A DNA stretch of 64,000 nucleotides from Streptomyces sp. NBC_01217 (GCF_035994185.1 NZ_CP108538.1:2356001-2420000), one strand, 5' to 3'; counted from the stretch's first letter, positions 1-10,274 are shown. The notes: a model not told the origin generated them from the sequence alone. A program made the numbers and translations.

Positions 1-1731
<1,731 letters not shown>

Positions 1732-1771
1732 ACCGCAATTCTCGCAGACCGCCTCCGGCGTCCGGACGCCC

Positions 1772-1788
1772 GTATCACTGGCTGATAC
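1772..1788. promoter_or_regulatory. Inverted repeat in the hisD / 1870 divergent promoter region
   Basis: GTATCA and TGATAC form a perfect 6-bp inverted repeat with the 5-nt spacer CTGGC. It lies 41 nt upstream of hisD and 82 nt upstream of the divergent gene. The geometry suits a dimeric regulator; no regulator is identified. Confidence 0.35.
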
Positions 1789-1869
1789 ATGTCCCGGCTG
1801 TCACTGCTGACCAATCGCGTTCACGTCGTCACTCAGGGGGAAGAACAGCTCCGAGCGGAAGGGGCACCC

Positions 1870-3471
1870 GTGACCGAACCGCACGACGGCGATTTTCCGG
1901 ACGGTCTCAGCGCGGCCGAGCTGGGCATGTGGCAGGCCTTCCGGAACGGCAGCACCTACGATCTGCGCGCCCGTGACCCGGCGCGGGACGATCCGTTCGC
2001 GCCGTGCGCCTGGGGACCGGAGCGCAGTGTGGACGGGCGCGTCGTTGCCCGGCTGCTGCTGTCGGGGCCGCCGCCGAGGCCCGGCCGGGTCGCGGCGCTG
2101 AAGCTCCGGGGCGTACGGATCACCGGGACACTCGATCTCGCGGGCGGGCGCGTCGCGCCGTACGTCGAGCTGACCGGCTGCCGCTTCGAGAGCGAGGTGG
2201 TGCTGCCCGAATGCCATTTCACGACGTTGCGGATGGTCGGCTGCGCGATGCCGCGGCTGGAGGCGGCCCGGCTGCGCACGGAGGGCGATCTGCATCTGCC
2301 GCGTTGTCGCATCAAGCGCGGGATCCGGCTCACCGACGCGCAGATCGGCACCGATCTGCTGATCAACCAGATCGAGGTCGGTCCCGACCGGGGCGGCCGC
2401 GCCCTGGCCGCCGACGGGCTGGCGGTCGGCCAGGACCTGCAGGCGGAGATGGTCGAGGCGCGCGGCGAGCTGAGCCTGCGCGGGGCGAAGGTAGGCGGTT
2501 CGCTGAGTCTGCGCGGCAGCCGGCTGCGGGGCAGGGAGGGGCGGCGCGCGCTGAACGCCCCTCAGCTGACCGTGGAGCGGACGCTGTACATGAGCGAGGC
2601 GTGGGTGAGCATCGACACCGGGAACCAGGGCACCACTCCCCCGTACGGCATCGTCATGGCCCCGACCCCGGCGCGCGGCACGCGTTCGCAGATCTTCGAG
2701 TGCCGTGGCGGGGTGCGGCTGGACGACGGGCGGTTCGGCGACGCGGTCGACCTGCACAAGGCGCGGTTCGTGCTGGCCCGGCACGAGGAGCTGTCGCTGC
2801 GCCGGATCGTCACCCCCGAGCTGCGGTTCAACGCGGAGCGGCCGGAGGAGGGCCGGGTCGTGCTGAACGGCGCGAAGGTCGTCACGCTGATCGATGTGTC
2901 GACCAGCTGGCCGGGGCCAGGCGGTCTGGCGATGGGCGGTTTCGTGTACGAGAACCTCGTCCCGTACGGGCACTTCCCGCTCTCCCGGCGCCTGGAGTGG
3001 GTGGCCGCGGCGACCCCGGAGTACGTGCCGGAGCCGTACGAACGCCTCGCGGCGGTGCTGCGCAACTGCGGGGAGGACGCGGACGCCCGTGAGGTGCTGC
3101 TGGCCAAGCAGCGGCGGCGGCGCGAGACGCTGCCGCCCGCCGCGAAGCTCTGGGGCTTCCTGCAGGACTGGACGGTGGCGTACGGCTACCGGCCGGGGCG
3201 GGCCGCGGTGTGGATGGCGGTGCTGTGGGCGGCGGGTGCGCTGGCCTTCTCCCGGCACGTCCCCACCGCGATCAAACAGGACGAGCATCCGCAGTGGAAC
3301 GCGGCGCTGTACGCGCTCGATCTGCTGGTGCCGGTGATCAATCTCGGCCAGGACGGCTACTGGCGGATGGAGGGCGGCTGGCAGTGGGTGGCTGCCGTGC
3401 TCGTCCTGCTGGGTTGGATACTGGCCACGACGGTCGCCGCGGGCGCCTCACGGCTGCTGCGCCGTGGCTGA
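1870..3471 (+). CDS. Beta-helical repeat protein with C-terminal membrane anchor
   Basis: Protein of 533 residues with no assignable enzyme motif. Residues about 50-380 consist of short repeats with alternating Leu/Val and small residues (for example LKLRGVRITGTLDLAGG and LSLRGAKVGGSLSLRGSRL). This is the pattern of a right-handed beta-helix related to pentapeptide-repeat proteins. Two hydrophobic segments near the C-terminus (around residues 445-465 and 505-528) would anchor it in the membrane. GTG 1870 is chosen because GGAAGG lies about 7 nt upstream; an ATG at 1789 lacks such a site. Homologues have been labelled membrane-associated oxidoreductase, but I see no cofactor site supporting that. 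It is divergent from hisD. Confidence 0.8.
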   Translation: MTEPHDGDFPDGLSAAELGMWQAFRNGSTYDLRARDPARDDPFAPCAWGPERSVDGRVVARLLLSGPPPRPGRVAALKLRGVRITGTLDLAGGRVAPYVELTGCRFESEVVLPECHFTTLRMVGCAMPRLEAARLRTEGDLHLPRCRIKRGIRLTDAQIGTDLLINQIEVGPDRGGRALAADGLAVGQDLQAEMVEARGELSLRGAKVGGSLSLRGSRLRGREGRRALNAPQLTVERTLYMSEAWVSIDTGNQGTTPPYGIVMAPTPARGTRSQIFECRGGVRLDDGRFGDAVDLHKARFVLARHEELSLRRIVTPELRFNAERPEEGRVVLNGAKVVTLIDVSTSWPGPGGLAMGGFVYENLVPYGHFPLSRRLEWVAAATPEYVPEPYERLAAVLRNCGEDADAREVLLAKQRRRRETLPPAAKLWGFLQDWTVAYGYRPGRAAVWMAVLWAAGALAFSRHVPTAIKQDEHPQWNAALYALDLLVPVINLGQDGYWRMEGGWQWVAAVLVLLGWILATTVAAGASRLLRRG

Positions 3472-3654
3472 CCGAAATCTGGCCGCGGATGGTCGCGGGA
3501 CCGGCCGTCCGACCGCCCGGAGCCCTTCCACGCAGCGGCCGCCGAGGCCGCGGAGGTCGCGGCCGAACGTCCGGACGGGCCACGGCCGAAGTGGCGGAAA
3601 TGATGGCCACAGCGGTGGGAACAAGCCAGATTCCACACTTTCCTTTGCCCTTTA

Positions 3655-3683
3655 TTGACCAAGCCCGGTACAACCCATTCACT
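3655..3683 (+). promoter_or_regulatory. Candidate promoter of the gene at 3738
   Basis: TTGACC (3655-3660) and TTCACT (3678-3683) are separated by 17 nt and sit in a locally AT-richer stretch. A transcript would start about 48 nt upstream of the coding start. The -35 is good and the -10 is weak. Confidence 0.4.
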
Positions 3684-3737
3684 CGGCACCAAAGCTTCAC
3701 AGTGCCCCCCTGGCACCGTCCCGACCAGCGCATTTCA

Positions 3738-4775
3738 ATGGTCTGCACCATGCCATTCCTTCGCGCTCTGCTCCGTACCGCGCGCAGGATCCGGCACTCC
3801 CCCCTGGGGGCGGCCGGACTGCCTGCGGACGACGCGGTGCTGCTCGACGCCCCCGACGAGCGGCTCTCCCCGGCGCTCGTCGCCGCCGCCCTCGGGGAGT
3901 ACGAACCGGCCGCGAAACTCCTCGCCACCACCCGCGACGCCGCGGAGTGGGAGGACCGGGACCGCTACCTCGGCCGGCTCGTCACCTTCGCCCGCAACCG
4001 CGACGGCTGGCTGACCGACTGGCTCGCCGCCGCCCCGCACGACCCGGACGCGCTGCTCGTCAAGGCCGAGCTGGCGGTCCGCCGGGCCTGGGAGTCGCCC
4101 GTGCGGGCCGAGCAGCTGCGCGAGGTGGGGCCGCTGATCACCGCGGCGGCCGAGAGCGATCCGCGCGACCCCGTGCCCTGGCGCCTCGCGCTCGACCACG
4201 CGCGCGGCACGCACGCCACACACACCATGTTCGAGGCGCTGTGGGAGCAGGCGATCCAGCGCTCCTCGCACCACTACGGCTGCCACGTCGCGGCGCTGCG
4301 GTATCTCTCCGCCGCCTGGTACGGCTCGCACCGTGAGTGCTTCGACTTCGCGGAGCGCGCGGCCGAGGACTCGCTGCCCAGCTCGCTGGTGCAGGCCCTG
4401 CCGCTGCGGGCCGCCTTCGCCCTGCTGATCGAGGAGCCGGGTGTACGGACCACCTCGGTGCAGGAGGAGCGGATCGACGCGGCGGCGGATCTGGCGATCA
4501 CGCTGTCCGCCTCGTTCGCGCCCGGCGATCCCTGGCCCGCCGAGGTCCGCAACCTGCTGGCGTTCGTGCTGGTCGCCCGGGGCCGCTGGGCCGAGGCACT
4601 GGAACAGTTCCGGCAGATCGGACCCCATGCGTCGTCGTTCCCGTGGTCGTCGGTCTCCGAGGATCCGCTCGGCCGGTTCCTCGACGCGAGGGACGACGCG
4701 CGGCTCCGGGTGGCCTGTGTGACGCCCATGCCGGGCAGGGCCGACCGGGGCAGGCCCCGCGGCCATTACGCTTGA
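3738..4775 (+). CDS. Helical-repeat (TPR-like) protein of unknown function
   Basis: Predicted soluble protein of 345 residues. It is rich in Ala, Leu, Arg and Trp and built of amphipathic helices spaced like tetratricopeptide repeats (for example AAALGEYEPAAKLLA near the start and RNLLAFVLVARGRWAEALEQFRQIG near the end). No catalytic motif, signal peptide or membrane segment is seen. Starts at ATG 3738 or ATG 3750 are both possible; neither has a clear Shine-Dalgarno. Its stop codon lies 5 nt before the next gene on the same strand. I do not recognise a characterised function; scaffolding or protein binding is only a guess from the fold. Confidence 0.75.
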   Translation: MVCTMPFLRALLRTARRIRHSPLGAAGLPADDAVLLDAPDERLSPALVAAALGEYEPAAKLLATTRDAAEWEDRDRYLGRLVTFARNRDGWLTDWLAAAPHDPDALLVKAELAVRRAWESPVRAEQLREVGPLITAAAESDPRDPVPWRLALDHARGTHATHTMFEALWEQAIQRSSHHYGCHVAALRYLSAAWYGSHRECFDFAERAAEDSLPSSLVQALPLRAAFALLIEEPGVRTTSVQEERIDAAADLAITLSASFAPGDPWPAEVRNLLAFVLVARGRWAEALEQFRQIGPHASSFPWSSVSEDPLGRFLDARDDARLRVACVTPMPGRADRGRPRGHYA

Positions 4776-4780
4776 CCGTT

Positions 4781-5524
4781 GTGACCACCGCTCGCCTGCC
4801 TCTGTTCCCGCTGAACGCGGTGCTGTTCCCCGGCCTCGTGCTGCCGCTGAACGTCTTCGAAGAGCGTTATCGCGCCATGATGCGCGAGTTGCTGAAGACC
4901 GATGACGACGAGCCCCGCCGTTTCGCCGTGGTCGCGATCCGCGACGGCCGCGAGATCGCACCGACGGCCACGGGAATGCCCGACCCGACGCGTACCCCCG
5001 CCGAGCGCGGCCCCTCGGACGGCTTCGGCCCCGACCCGATCCAGACCTTCCACCGGGTCGGCTGCATCGCCGACGCGGCGAAGATCCGGGAACGGCCGGA
5101 CGGCAGCTTCGAGGTCCTCGCGACCGGCACCACCCGGGTCAAGCTGCTCTCCGTCGATGCGAGCGGCCCCTATCTGACGGCCGAACTCGAAGAGCTGGAC
5201 GAGGAGCCCGGCGAGGAGGCCGGTGCGCTCGCCGAGGGCGTCCTGCGGGCCTTCCGCAGCTACCAGAAGCGACTGGCCGGGGCGAGCGAACGGTCCCTGA
5301 CGACGGGCGCGGACCTGCCCGACGACCCTTCCGTCGTCTCCTACCTGGTCGCGGCGGCGGCCGTGTTCGACATCCCGTGCAAGCAGCGGCTGCTCCAGGC
5401 GCCCGACACCGCGACCCGGCTGCGCGAGGAACTGACGCTGCTGCGCTCGGAGACCGCCGTGATCCGGCATCTGCCGTCCCTGCCCGCGGTGGACCTGACG
5501 CGCGCCCCGACCCACCCCAACTGA
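4781..5524 (+). CDS. LON substrate-binding (N-terminal) domain protein
   Basis: Stand-alone protein of 247 residues. The opening RLPLFPLNAVLFPGLVLPLNVFEERY is the typical start of the LON N-terminal domain, followed by the GCIADAAKIRERPDG and ATGTTRVKL strands and a helical C-terminal half. There is no AAA ATPase or Ser-Lys protease module, so this is not a Lon protease; such proteins are thought to bind misfolded or specific substrates, but the partner is unknown. The GTG start has no Shine-Dalgarno. TACGCT at 4767-4772 lies 8 nt upstream, compatible with a leaderless transcript whose promoter overlaps the end of the previous gene. Confidence 0.88.
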   Translation: MTTARLPLFPLNAVLFPGLVLPLNVFEERYRAMMRELLKTDDDEPRRFAVVAIRDGREIAPTATGMPDPTRTPAERGPSDGFGPDPIQTFHRVGCIADAAKIRERPDGSFEVLATGTTRVKLLSVDASGPYLTAELEELDEEPGEEAGALAEGVLRAFRSYQKRLAGASERSLTTGADLPDDPSVVSYLVAAAAVFDIPCKQRLLQAPDTATRLREELTLLRSETAVIRHLPSLPAVDLTRAPTHPN

Positions 5525-5545
5525 CCGACCCGAGGACCCTTCCCC

Positions 5546-6049
5546 GTGGCGAAGAAGCCGAAGAAGCAGCAACAGTCCGGCGGCACCCCGGCAACGGTCG
5601 CGCTGACCGCGGCCGGCACGGCGTTCACCGTCCACTCCTACGACCACGACCCGGCATCCGCCTCCTACGGCGAGGAGGCGGCCGAGGCCTTGGGCGTCTC
5701 CCCCGACCGCGTCTTCAAGACCCTCGTCGCGGACGTCGACGGCACCCTCACCGTGGCCGTCGTCCCGGTGGCCGGCTCCCTCGACCTCAAGGCCCTGGCC
5801 TCCGCGGTGGGCGGCAAACGAGCCGCCATGGCCGACCCGGCAGCAGCAGAACGCACCACCGGCTACGTACGCGGCGGCATCTCCCCCCTGGGCCAGCGCA
5901 AGCGCCTGCGTACGGTGCTGGACGAATCGGCCCGGTCCCACGAAACAATCTGCGTCTCGGCAGGCCGCCGGGGCCTGGAGGTAGAACTCTCCCCCACGGA
6001 CCTGGCGTCGCTGACGGGGGCGGTGTTCGCGGAGATCGGCCGGGGGTAG
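5546..6049 (+). CDS. ybaK: YbaK/EbsC-family aminoacyl-tRNA deacylase
   Basis: Protein of 167 residues that removes misacylated amino acids in trans, classically Cys from tRNA-Pro. After a Lys/Gln-rich start (MAKKPKKQQQ) it shows the family core: the VHSYDHDP strand, GEEAAEALGVSPDRVFKTLVADVDG with its conserved Lys, the VAVVPVAGSLDLKALA segment and the TGYVRGGISPLGQRKRL motif. Start is GTG at 5546, 21 nt after the LON-domain gene, with a GAGGAC-type site upstream, so the two may be co-transcribed. Exact tRNA specificity cannot be read from sequence. Confidence 0.93.
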   Translation: MAKKPKKQQQSGGTPATVALTAAGTAFTVHSYDHDPASASYGEEAAEALGVSPDRVFKTLVADVDGTLTVAVVPVAGSLDLKALASAVGGKRAAMADPAAAERTTGYVRGGISPLGQRKRLRTVLDESARSHETICVSAGRRGLEVELSPTDLASLTGAVFAEIGRG

Positions 6050-6063
6050 ACACCACAGCCGAA

Positions 6064-6120
6064 TTTTCAGCCCGTCCGGCGTTTGAGGACCGGGGTCCGG
6101 GGCAGAGCCCCGGTTTCGGG
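6064..6120 (+). repeat. Streptomyces-type intergenic repeat with GC-rich stem-loop
   Basis: The spacer after the deacylase gene carries TTTTCAGCCCGTCCGGCG followed by TTTGAGGAC, a sequence I recognise as widespread in Streptomyces intergenic DNA. It is followed at 6090-6113 by a hairpin (CCGGGG ... GCCCCGG) that could end transcription of the plus-strand genes. Diverged copies of the core lie at 53772-53793 and 53938-53965. Confidence 0.6.
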
Positions 6121-6182
6121 AAGGGGCGGGTAGGGGACAAGCCCCGCGCAGCGGCCCACCCCCGCCCCACCCGCACCCGCCT

Positions 6183-6881
6183 TTACGACTCCCCCGGCGG
6201 CACCGGCGCCCCCGCCCCCGGAAACACCCCCCACTCCGGCTCCGGATCCCGCGGCCCGAACAACGCCGTCAGCCCGAGATGAACCGCCATCGCCGCCAGC
6301 GGCCACGCCAGCAGCGCCGCCCACTTCGCCCGCAGCCGAAGCGGCGCGTCGAAGACCACGCCCTTGCCGACCTCGCGCGCGTGCGCGACCACGTCCTGGG
6401 TCGGTCCCAGCCACACCCCCAGCCGCCAGGCCAGCAGCGAACCGAGCACCCCGCCCACCGCGAGCCCCACCACCAGGGCGATCCCGCCGCGCCGCTGGAA
6501 GAGGAAGGCCAGCACCGCGGAGACCGCGCCGAACGCCAGCGCCAGCAGCACGAACGTACCGTCGGCGCCGATCGCCTCCTCACCCTCGCTGTCGCTGAGG
6601 AAGACGGCCGTGCCGTCGGAGATCAGCGGAATCCGCGGGGCCAGCCACAGCCAGAGAAACGCGAGCCCGATCCCCGCGACGGTCACGAAAAGGGCGACGG
6701 TCACGGCCCGCCACAGATCCGACCGGCGATCGCTCGACCCGTCGGACTCCAGCAGGGCCCCGGCGTGAGGCCCACCGGGGCCTCCGGGGCCACCGGTCCC
6801 GACCGGCCCACCCCATTTCGGCGGGGTCTGCCAGGGGTCATTGGACGAGGGCTGGTGAGGCGGCGTCAGAGGTGCGGTCAC
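6183..6881 (-). CDS. DUF2567-type integral membrane protein
   Basis: Protein of 232 residues with a Pro/Gly-rich cytoplasmic N-terminus (about 50 residues) followed by four hydrophobic segments near residues 60-82, 103-125, 131-153 and 188-212. The arrangement resembles the small actinobacterial DUF2567 family, whose function is unknown. The GTG at 6881 is the only sensible start because the nearby ATG runs into a stop. It lies 34 nt downstream of the ABC permease on the same strand, so it may be an accessory part of the exporter; that is inference from position. Confidence 0.75.
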   Translation of the reverse strand: MTAPLTPPHQPSSNDPWQTPPKWGGPVGTGGPGGPGGPHAGALLESDGSSDRRSDLWRAVTVALFVTVAGIGLAFLWLWLAPRIPLISDGTAVFLSDSEGEEAIGADGTFVLLALAFGAVSAVLAFLFQRRGGIALVVGLAVGGVLGSLLAWRLGVWLGPTQDVVAHAREVGKGVVFDAPLRLRAKWAALLAWPLAAMAVHLGLTALFGPRDPEPEWGVFPGAGAPVPPGES

Positions 6882-6915
6882 CGTGCCATCGTGCCAGGCG
6901 TCCCTGTGCCGCGCC

Positions 6916-7800
6916 TCACCGGACCGCTGCCCTGCGGTACGCCCACGTGGCCGCGGCCAGCGAGAGGACGCCGACGACGGCGCAGACCGCGAGGTCCAGG
7001 GCGACGACCGCCCAGTCGGGGTGGGCGTCGAAGGACCGGGAGAGCGCCTCGACGCCGTACGTCGACGGCAGCAGATCGCGGGCCCAGCCGATCGGCCCGG
7101 GCAACCGGTCGGCCGGCAGGACGCCGAGCAGCAGCGCCGCCGACATGCCCAGCTGCCCGAGCAGCGTGGCCAGCTCCTGCCGGGGCGCGAGCAGCCCCAT
7201 AGCGGCACCGAGCCCGGAGAGCGCCGCCCCGGAGAGCGGGATGACGGCGACGAGCACCCACAGATGTGTCAGCGGCAGCCCGAACAGCACGCTGCCCGCC
7301 ACGGCCGTGACGATCGTGCCGGGCACGGTGAAGGAGGCGTACGCCCCGGCCGCGCCGAGCACCACAGCGGCGGGCGGCACCGGCAGGGTGGCGTAGTGGT
7401 CGAGCCCGCCCCCGGCCCGCAGCTGCCCGAAGTACTGGGCGAGCAGGTTGAGCGCGACGAAGGCCACCACGAGGACGCTGGATCCGGCGACGACGGCCCG
7501 CGCCTCGGAGCCGCCTTCGACGACCCCGCGCATCAGCACCATGATCCCGACGGACTGGAAGGTCGCGACGAACAGCAGCGGGATGCGGGCGACCCTGGCC
7601 CTGGACAGCTGGGCACGGTAGACGGCCGCGAGCGACGGGAGCAGCCGGGCCCGCGGCGCGAGCGGCGCGGGAGCAGCCCCGCCGAAGCCCTCGCCGTCGA
7701 AGACCTCCCCGTCCAAGCCCTCGCTGTCGCGTCCGGCACGGCCGTCACCGGCGGTCCGGACAGGTCCGGTCACCGCCTGCGCGGGAACGATGCTCGTCAC
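6916..7800 (-). CDS. ABC-2 type transporter permease
   Basis: Membrane subunit of an exporter with 294 residues. After a disordered Asp/Glu/Gly-rich N-terminus it has six hydrophobic segments and the ABC-2 landmarks QSVGIMVLMRGVVEGG and LPGPIGWARDLLPSTYGVEAL. It pairs with the ATPase immediately upstream. The GTG at 7800 is preceded by AGGAG about 9 nt away. Another in-frame GTG at 7845 is possible and would add 15 residues. The substrate cannot be told; relatives export drugs, lipids or polysaccharides. The 85-nt gap after the ATPase gene is filled by a 30-codon frame described separately. Confidence 0.9.
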   Translation of the reverse strand: MTSIVPAQAVTGPVRTAGDGRAGRDSEGLDGEVFDGEGFGGAAPAPLAPRARLLPSLAAVYRAQLSRARVARIPLLFVATFQSVGIMVLMRGVVEGGSEARAVVAGSSVLVVAFVALNLLAQYFGQLRAGGGLDHYATLPVPPAAVVLGAAGAYASFTVPGTIVTAVAGSVLFGLPLTHLWVLVAVIPLSGAALSGLGAAMGLLAPRQELATLLGQLGMSAALLLGVLPADRLPGPIGWARDLLPSTYGVEALSRSFDAHPDWAVVALDLAVCAVVGVLSLAAATWAYRRAAVR

Positions 7801-7889
7801 CTGGCGCTGCTCCTGTTCGCTCCCTGCCCGGCCACGCACGCGCACCCGGCCGCCCCGCTCGCCACGTCAGTCCCGCCGGTCCCGGTCAT
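7797..7889 (-). other. 30-codon bridging reading frame between ABC ATPase and permease
   Basis: An ATG at 7889 overlaps the ATPase stop (ATGA) and opens a frame of 30 codons whose TGA (7799-7797) overlaps the GTG start of the permease (GTGA). The peptide is Gly/Ala/Ser-rich with two Cys and no recognisable domain. AAGGGG lies about 11 nt before the ATG. It could relay ribosomes from one gene to the next or be chance in high-GC DNA. Confidence 0.35.
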
Positions 7890-8902
7890 GACTTCACCAG
7901 CCCCTTGGTCGCGTCCCCGCCGAGCGCGAGATAGACGTCCTCCAGGCTGGGCGTCGCCAGCGTGAAGTCGTCGAGTGCGGCGAAGGCCGCGCCTCCGGTC
8001 ACCGCGGCGACCGCCGCCCGTGCCTCGTCGGGGCCCAGCCGCAGCACCCAGCGCCGCCCTGACTCCTGGGCCGAGCCGCGCAGTGCGGCCACTTCGGGCA
8101 CCTCCAGGGGCGCCCGCTCGCGCCACACCAGCTCGACGCGGACCTCGCCCGCGACCCGTTCCTTGAGCCCGGTCGGCGTGTCGCAGGCGATGACCTTGCC
8201 CCGTTCGATCACGGCGACCCGGTCGAGGACCGTCTCGGCCTCGATGACGTTGTGGGTGACGAGCAGCACCGTCGTGCCGCGCTCGGCCCGGCGCCGGTCG
8301 ACAGCGGCCCAGACGGCACGCCGTGCGACGGGGTCCATCCCGGTGGTCGGCTCGTCCAGCACCAGCACCGGCCGCTCGCCGACCAGCGTGGCCGCGAAGC
8401 AGGCGAGCCGCCGCTGGCCGCCGGAGAGCTTCCTCAGCGGGCGTCCCGCGATCTCGGTGAGGCCGAGTTCGTCGAGTACGGCGTCGCGCTCGGCGCGGGC
8501 GTCCCGTACCGCGAGGCCGCGAAGCCGTCCGGTGGTCTCGGCGGCCAGCGACACGGTCAGCTCGTCGAGGGCGGTGGACTCCTGGCCGAGGTATCCGATC
8601 AGCCGGGAGGCCCGCTCGGGATGGCGTACGAGATCGTGGCCCAGCACGTCGACGCTGCCGGAGTCGGGCCGCATCAGCCCGGTGAGCTGGCGTACCAGGG
8701 TGGACTTCCCGGCGCCGTTGGGGCCGAGGAGTCCGAAGATCTCGCCGCGCCGCACGTCCAGGCTGATCCCGTCGGTGGCGCGCACCTCGGGGGTGGCCGG
8801 TGCACCGCGGCGGCCGCGGGCGGCGGGATAGGTCTTGACCAGATCACGCACCGCGCACACGGTCCCGGTCGCCGTCTGCGCCTGTGCTGTGCCCGTACTC
8901 AC
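7886..8902 (-). CDS. ABC transporter ATP-binding protein
   Basis: ATPase of 338 residues that powers the ABC-2 exporter encoded next to it. It has Walker A GLLGPNGAGKST, a Q-loop region YLGQEST, the signature LSGGQRR, Walker B VLVLDEPTTGMDP and the switch-histidine segment VLLVTHNVIEAE. The C-terminal 100 residues resemble the extension seen in drug and antibiotic exporters of the DrrA type. Start is GTG 8902 (VSTGTAQAQ); longer upstream starts are unlikely because that sequence lacks family similarity. No clear Shine-Dalgarno is present. Confidence 0.93.
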   Translation of the reverse strand: MSTGTAQAQTATGTVCAVRDLVKTYPAARGRRGAPATPEVRATDGISLDVRRGEIFGLLGPNGAGKSTLVRQLTGLMRPDSGSVDVLGHDLVRHPERASRLIGYLGQESTALDELTVSLAAETTGRLRGLAVRDARAERDAVLDELGLTEIAGRPLRKLSGGQRRLACFAATLVGERPVLVLDEPTTGMDPVARRAVWAAVDRRRAERGTTVLLVTHNVIEAETVLDRVAVIERGKVIACDTPTGLKERVAGEVRVELVWRERAPLEVPEVAALRGSAQESGRRWVLRLGPDEARAAVAAVTGGAAFAALDDFTLATPSLEDVYLALGGDATKGLVKS

Positions 8903-9014
8903 GAGGTACGAGAGTACGGGGTCGGATGCCCCGTATTGCCTCCGGGGCCATGCCGGTCGGGCGCCAGCGCCGCGATCGGCGGCCTTCTCGCCCGCCCTCG
9001 GGGCCGCCGCACCG

Positions 9015-10274
9015 TCAGTCGGCGGACGGGCTCGTCCGCTCCACCACCGGGGCGTGTTCCGCCGCGGCCCGCACGTCGATCTCCCGCCAGAATCCTGCCC
9101 GGATCGCATAACGGTCGTGTTCGTCGATCTGGTCGTCCTTGTGGGCGAGCAGGCCGAACCGTGCCGCGTACCGCAGCAGCTCGCCGTCGATGCGGTGTGG
9201 GATGCGCGGATACATGGTCGACAGCTTCTGCAGATGCGTGGTCTCCGGCAGCCGCTCCATCCAGCGGCGGGCGAAGACCTGGCCCACCTCGAAGGGGTCG
9301 CCGCCGACGGTGGTGATGTCCTCCTCGCGGTCCGCCCAGCGCTGCTCGGCGCTGGTGAGCTGGGCCAGCGTCGGCAGGGAGGCGGTCTCGGCGGGCTCGC
9401 CGAGCGGTCCGCCGCGCTCCAGCCAGCCCTTGTCGGAGGACCAGCGCAGGGTCGCGTTGGCGGGCGAGGACGGCTGGGCGGTCTGAATGCCGGGGCCGCG
9501 CAGAGTGCCCGCCAGGTCCTTGGGAGTGGGGACGCCCCTTCCGCCGTGGCCGGGCCGGTCGGCGGTGGTGGTCTCCTCGGGCGGTGCCGCGCTGCCGTTG
9601 GCGGCGGCCGCCTGGGCCTCCGATGCCCGCTCGGCGGAGGCGGCGAGGGCCGCCTCGGGCAGCGGTGCGGAGAGGATCGCGGCGATCTCCGGGCGGGGCG
9701 CGGGCGGCGGGGCGCAGACGCCCGTCTCCTTGGCCCGTACGGACTGGGTGATCCAGGCGCGGTCGAGCACCCTGCGTTCGTCGGCCTCGGCGACCAGGTC
9801 CTCGGACTGGTTGTAGTCGCCGTCGGCGGCCTGGACGGCCCACAGATGGACGGCGACGCCGTGTTCCTTGGCGGACATCAGGCCGGGCAGCAGATCGCCG
9901 TCGCCGGTCACCAGCACCACGTCGGAGCAGGCCCGGTTCCTGGCCAGTTCGGTGAGTTCGGCGTGCATCGCGGCGTCGACGCCCTTCTGTGCCCAGCGCC
10001 CGTCACTGCGGGTGAGAGCGCCGAGCCGGACGGTCACCCTGGGCATCACGCGCAGTCTGCGGTGCTCGGGCTGCGGTACGCGGTCGGGGGCGCCGTCGAA
10101 CCAGTAGATCCGCAGCAGCGGCTGCTGCGTATCGGCCTCTGCCAGCTCGCGCAGGCCCCGGATGAGGGCCGCGTGGTCGACGGTGATGCGGGATCGGGCG
10201 GGCTCCCCGGCCAGCAGACTCGCGGCTGCTCCCAGCAGGTAGCCGGCGTCCACCAGGACGACGCAACGGTCCAC
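9015..10274 (-). CDS. NYN (PIN-like) domain protein, putative RNase
   Basis: Protein of 419 residues. Residues 1-180 form an NYN domain: CVVLVDAGYLL carries the first acidic residue, QKGVDAAMHAEL and VLVTGDGDLLPGL carry the others, as in metal-dependent nucleases of the PIN-like group. A disordered Ala/Pro/Glu linker (about 190-290) leads to a C-terminal helical domain ending HDRYAIRAGFWREIDV, possibly for target binding. The GTG at 10274 has GAAGAGG 9 nt upstream; GTG 10283 is an alternative. RNA processing is expected from the fold, but the target is unknown. It is divergent from the 58-residue gene. Confidence 0.85.
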   Translation of the reverse strand: MDRCVVLVDAGYLLGAAASLLAGEPARSRITVDHAALIRGLRELAEADTQQPLLRIYWFDGAPDRVPQPEHRRLRVMPRVTVRLGALTRSDGRWAQKGVDAAMHAELTELARNRACSDVVLVTGDGDLLPGLMSAKEHGVAVHLWAVQAADGDYNQSEDLVAEADERRVLDRAWITQSVRAKETGVCAPPPAPRPEIAAILSAPLPEAALAASAERASEAQAAAANGSAAPPEETTTADRPGHGGRGVPTPKDLAGTLRGPGIQTAQPSSPANATLRWSSDKGWLERGGPLGEPAETASLPTLAQLTSAEQRWADREEDITTVGGDPFEVGQVFARRWMERLPETTHLQKLSTMYPRIPHRIDGELLRYAARFGLLAHKDDQIDEHDRYAIRAGFWREIDVRAAAEHAPVVERTSPSAD

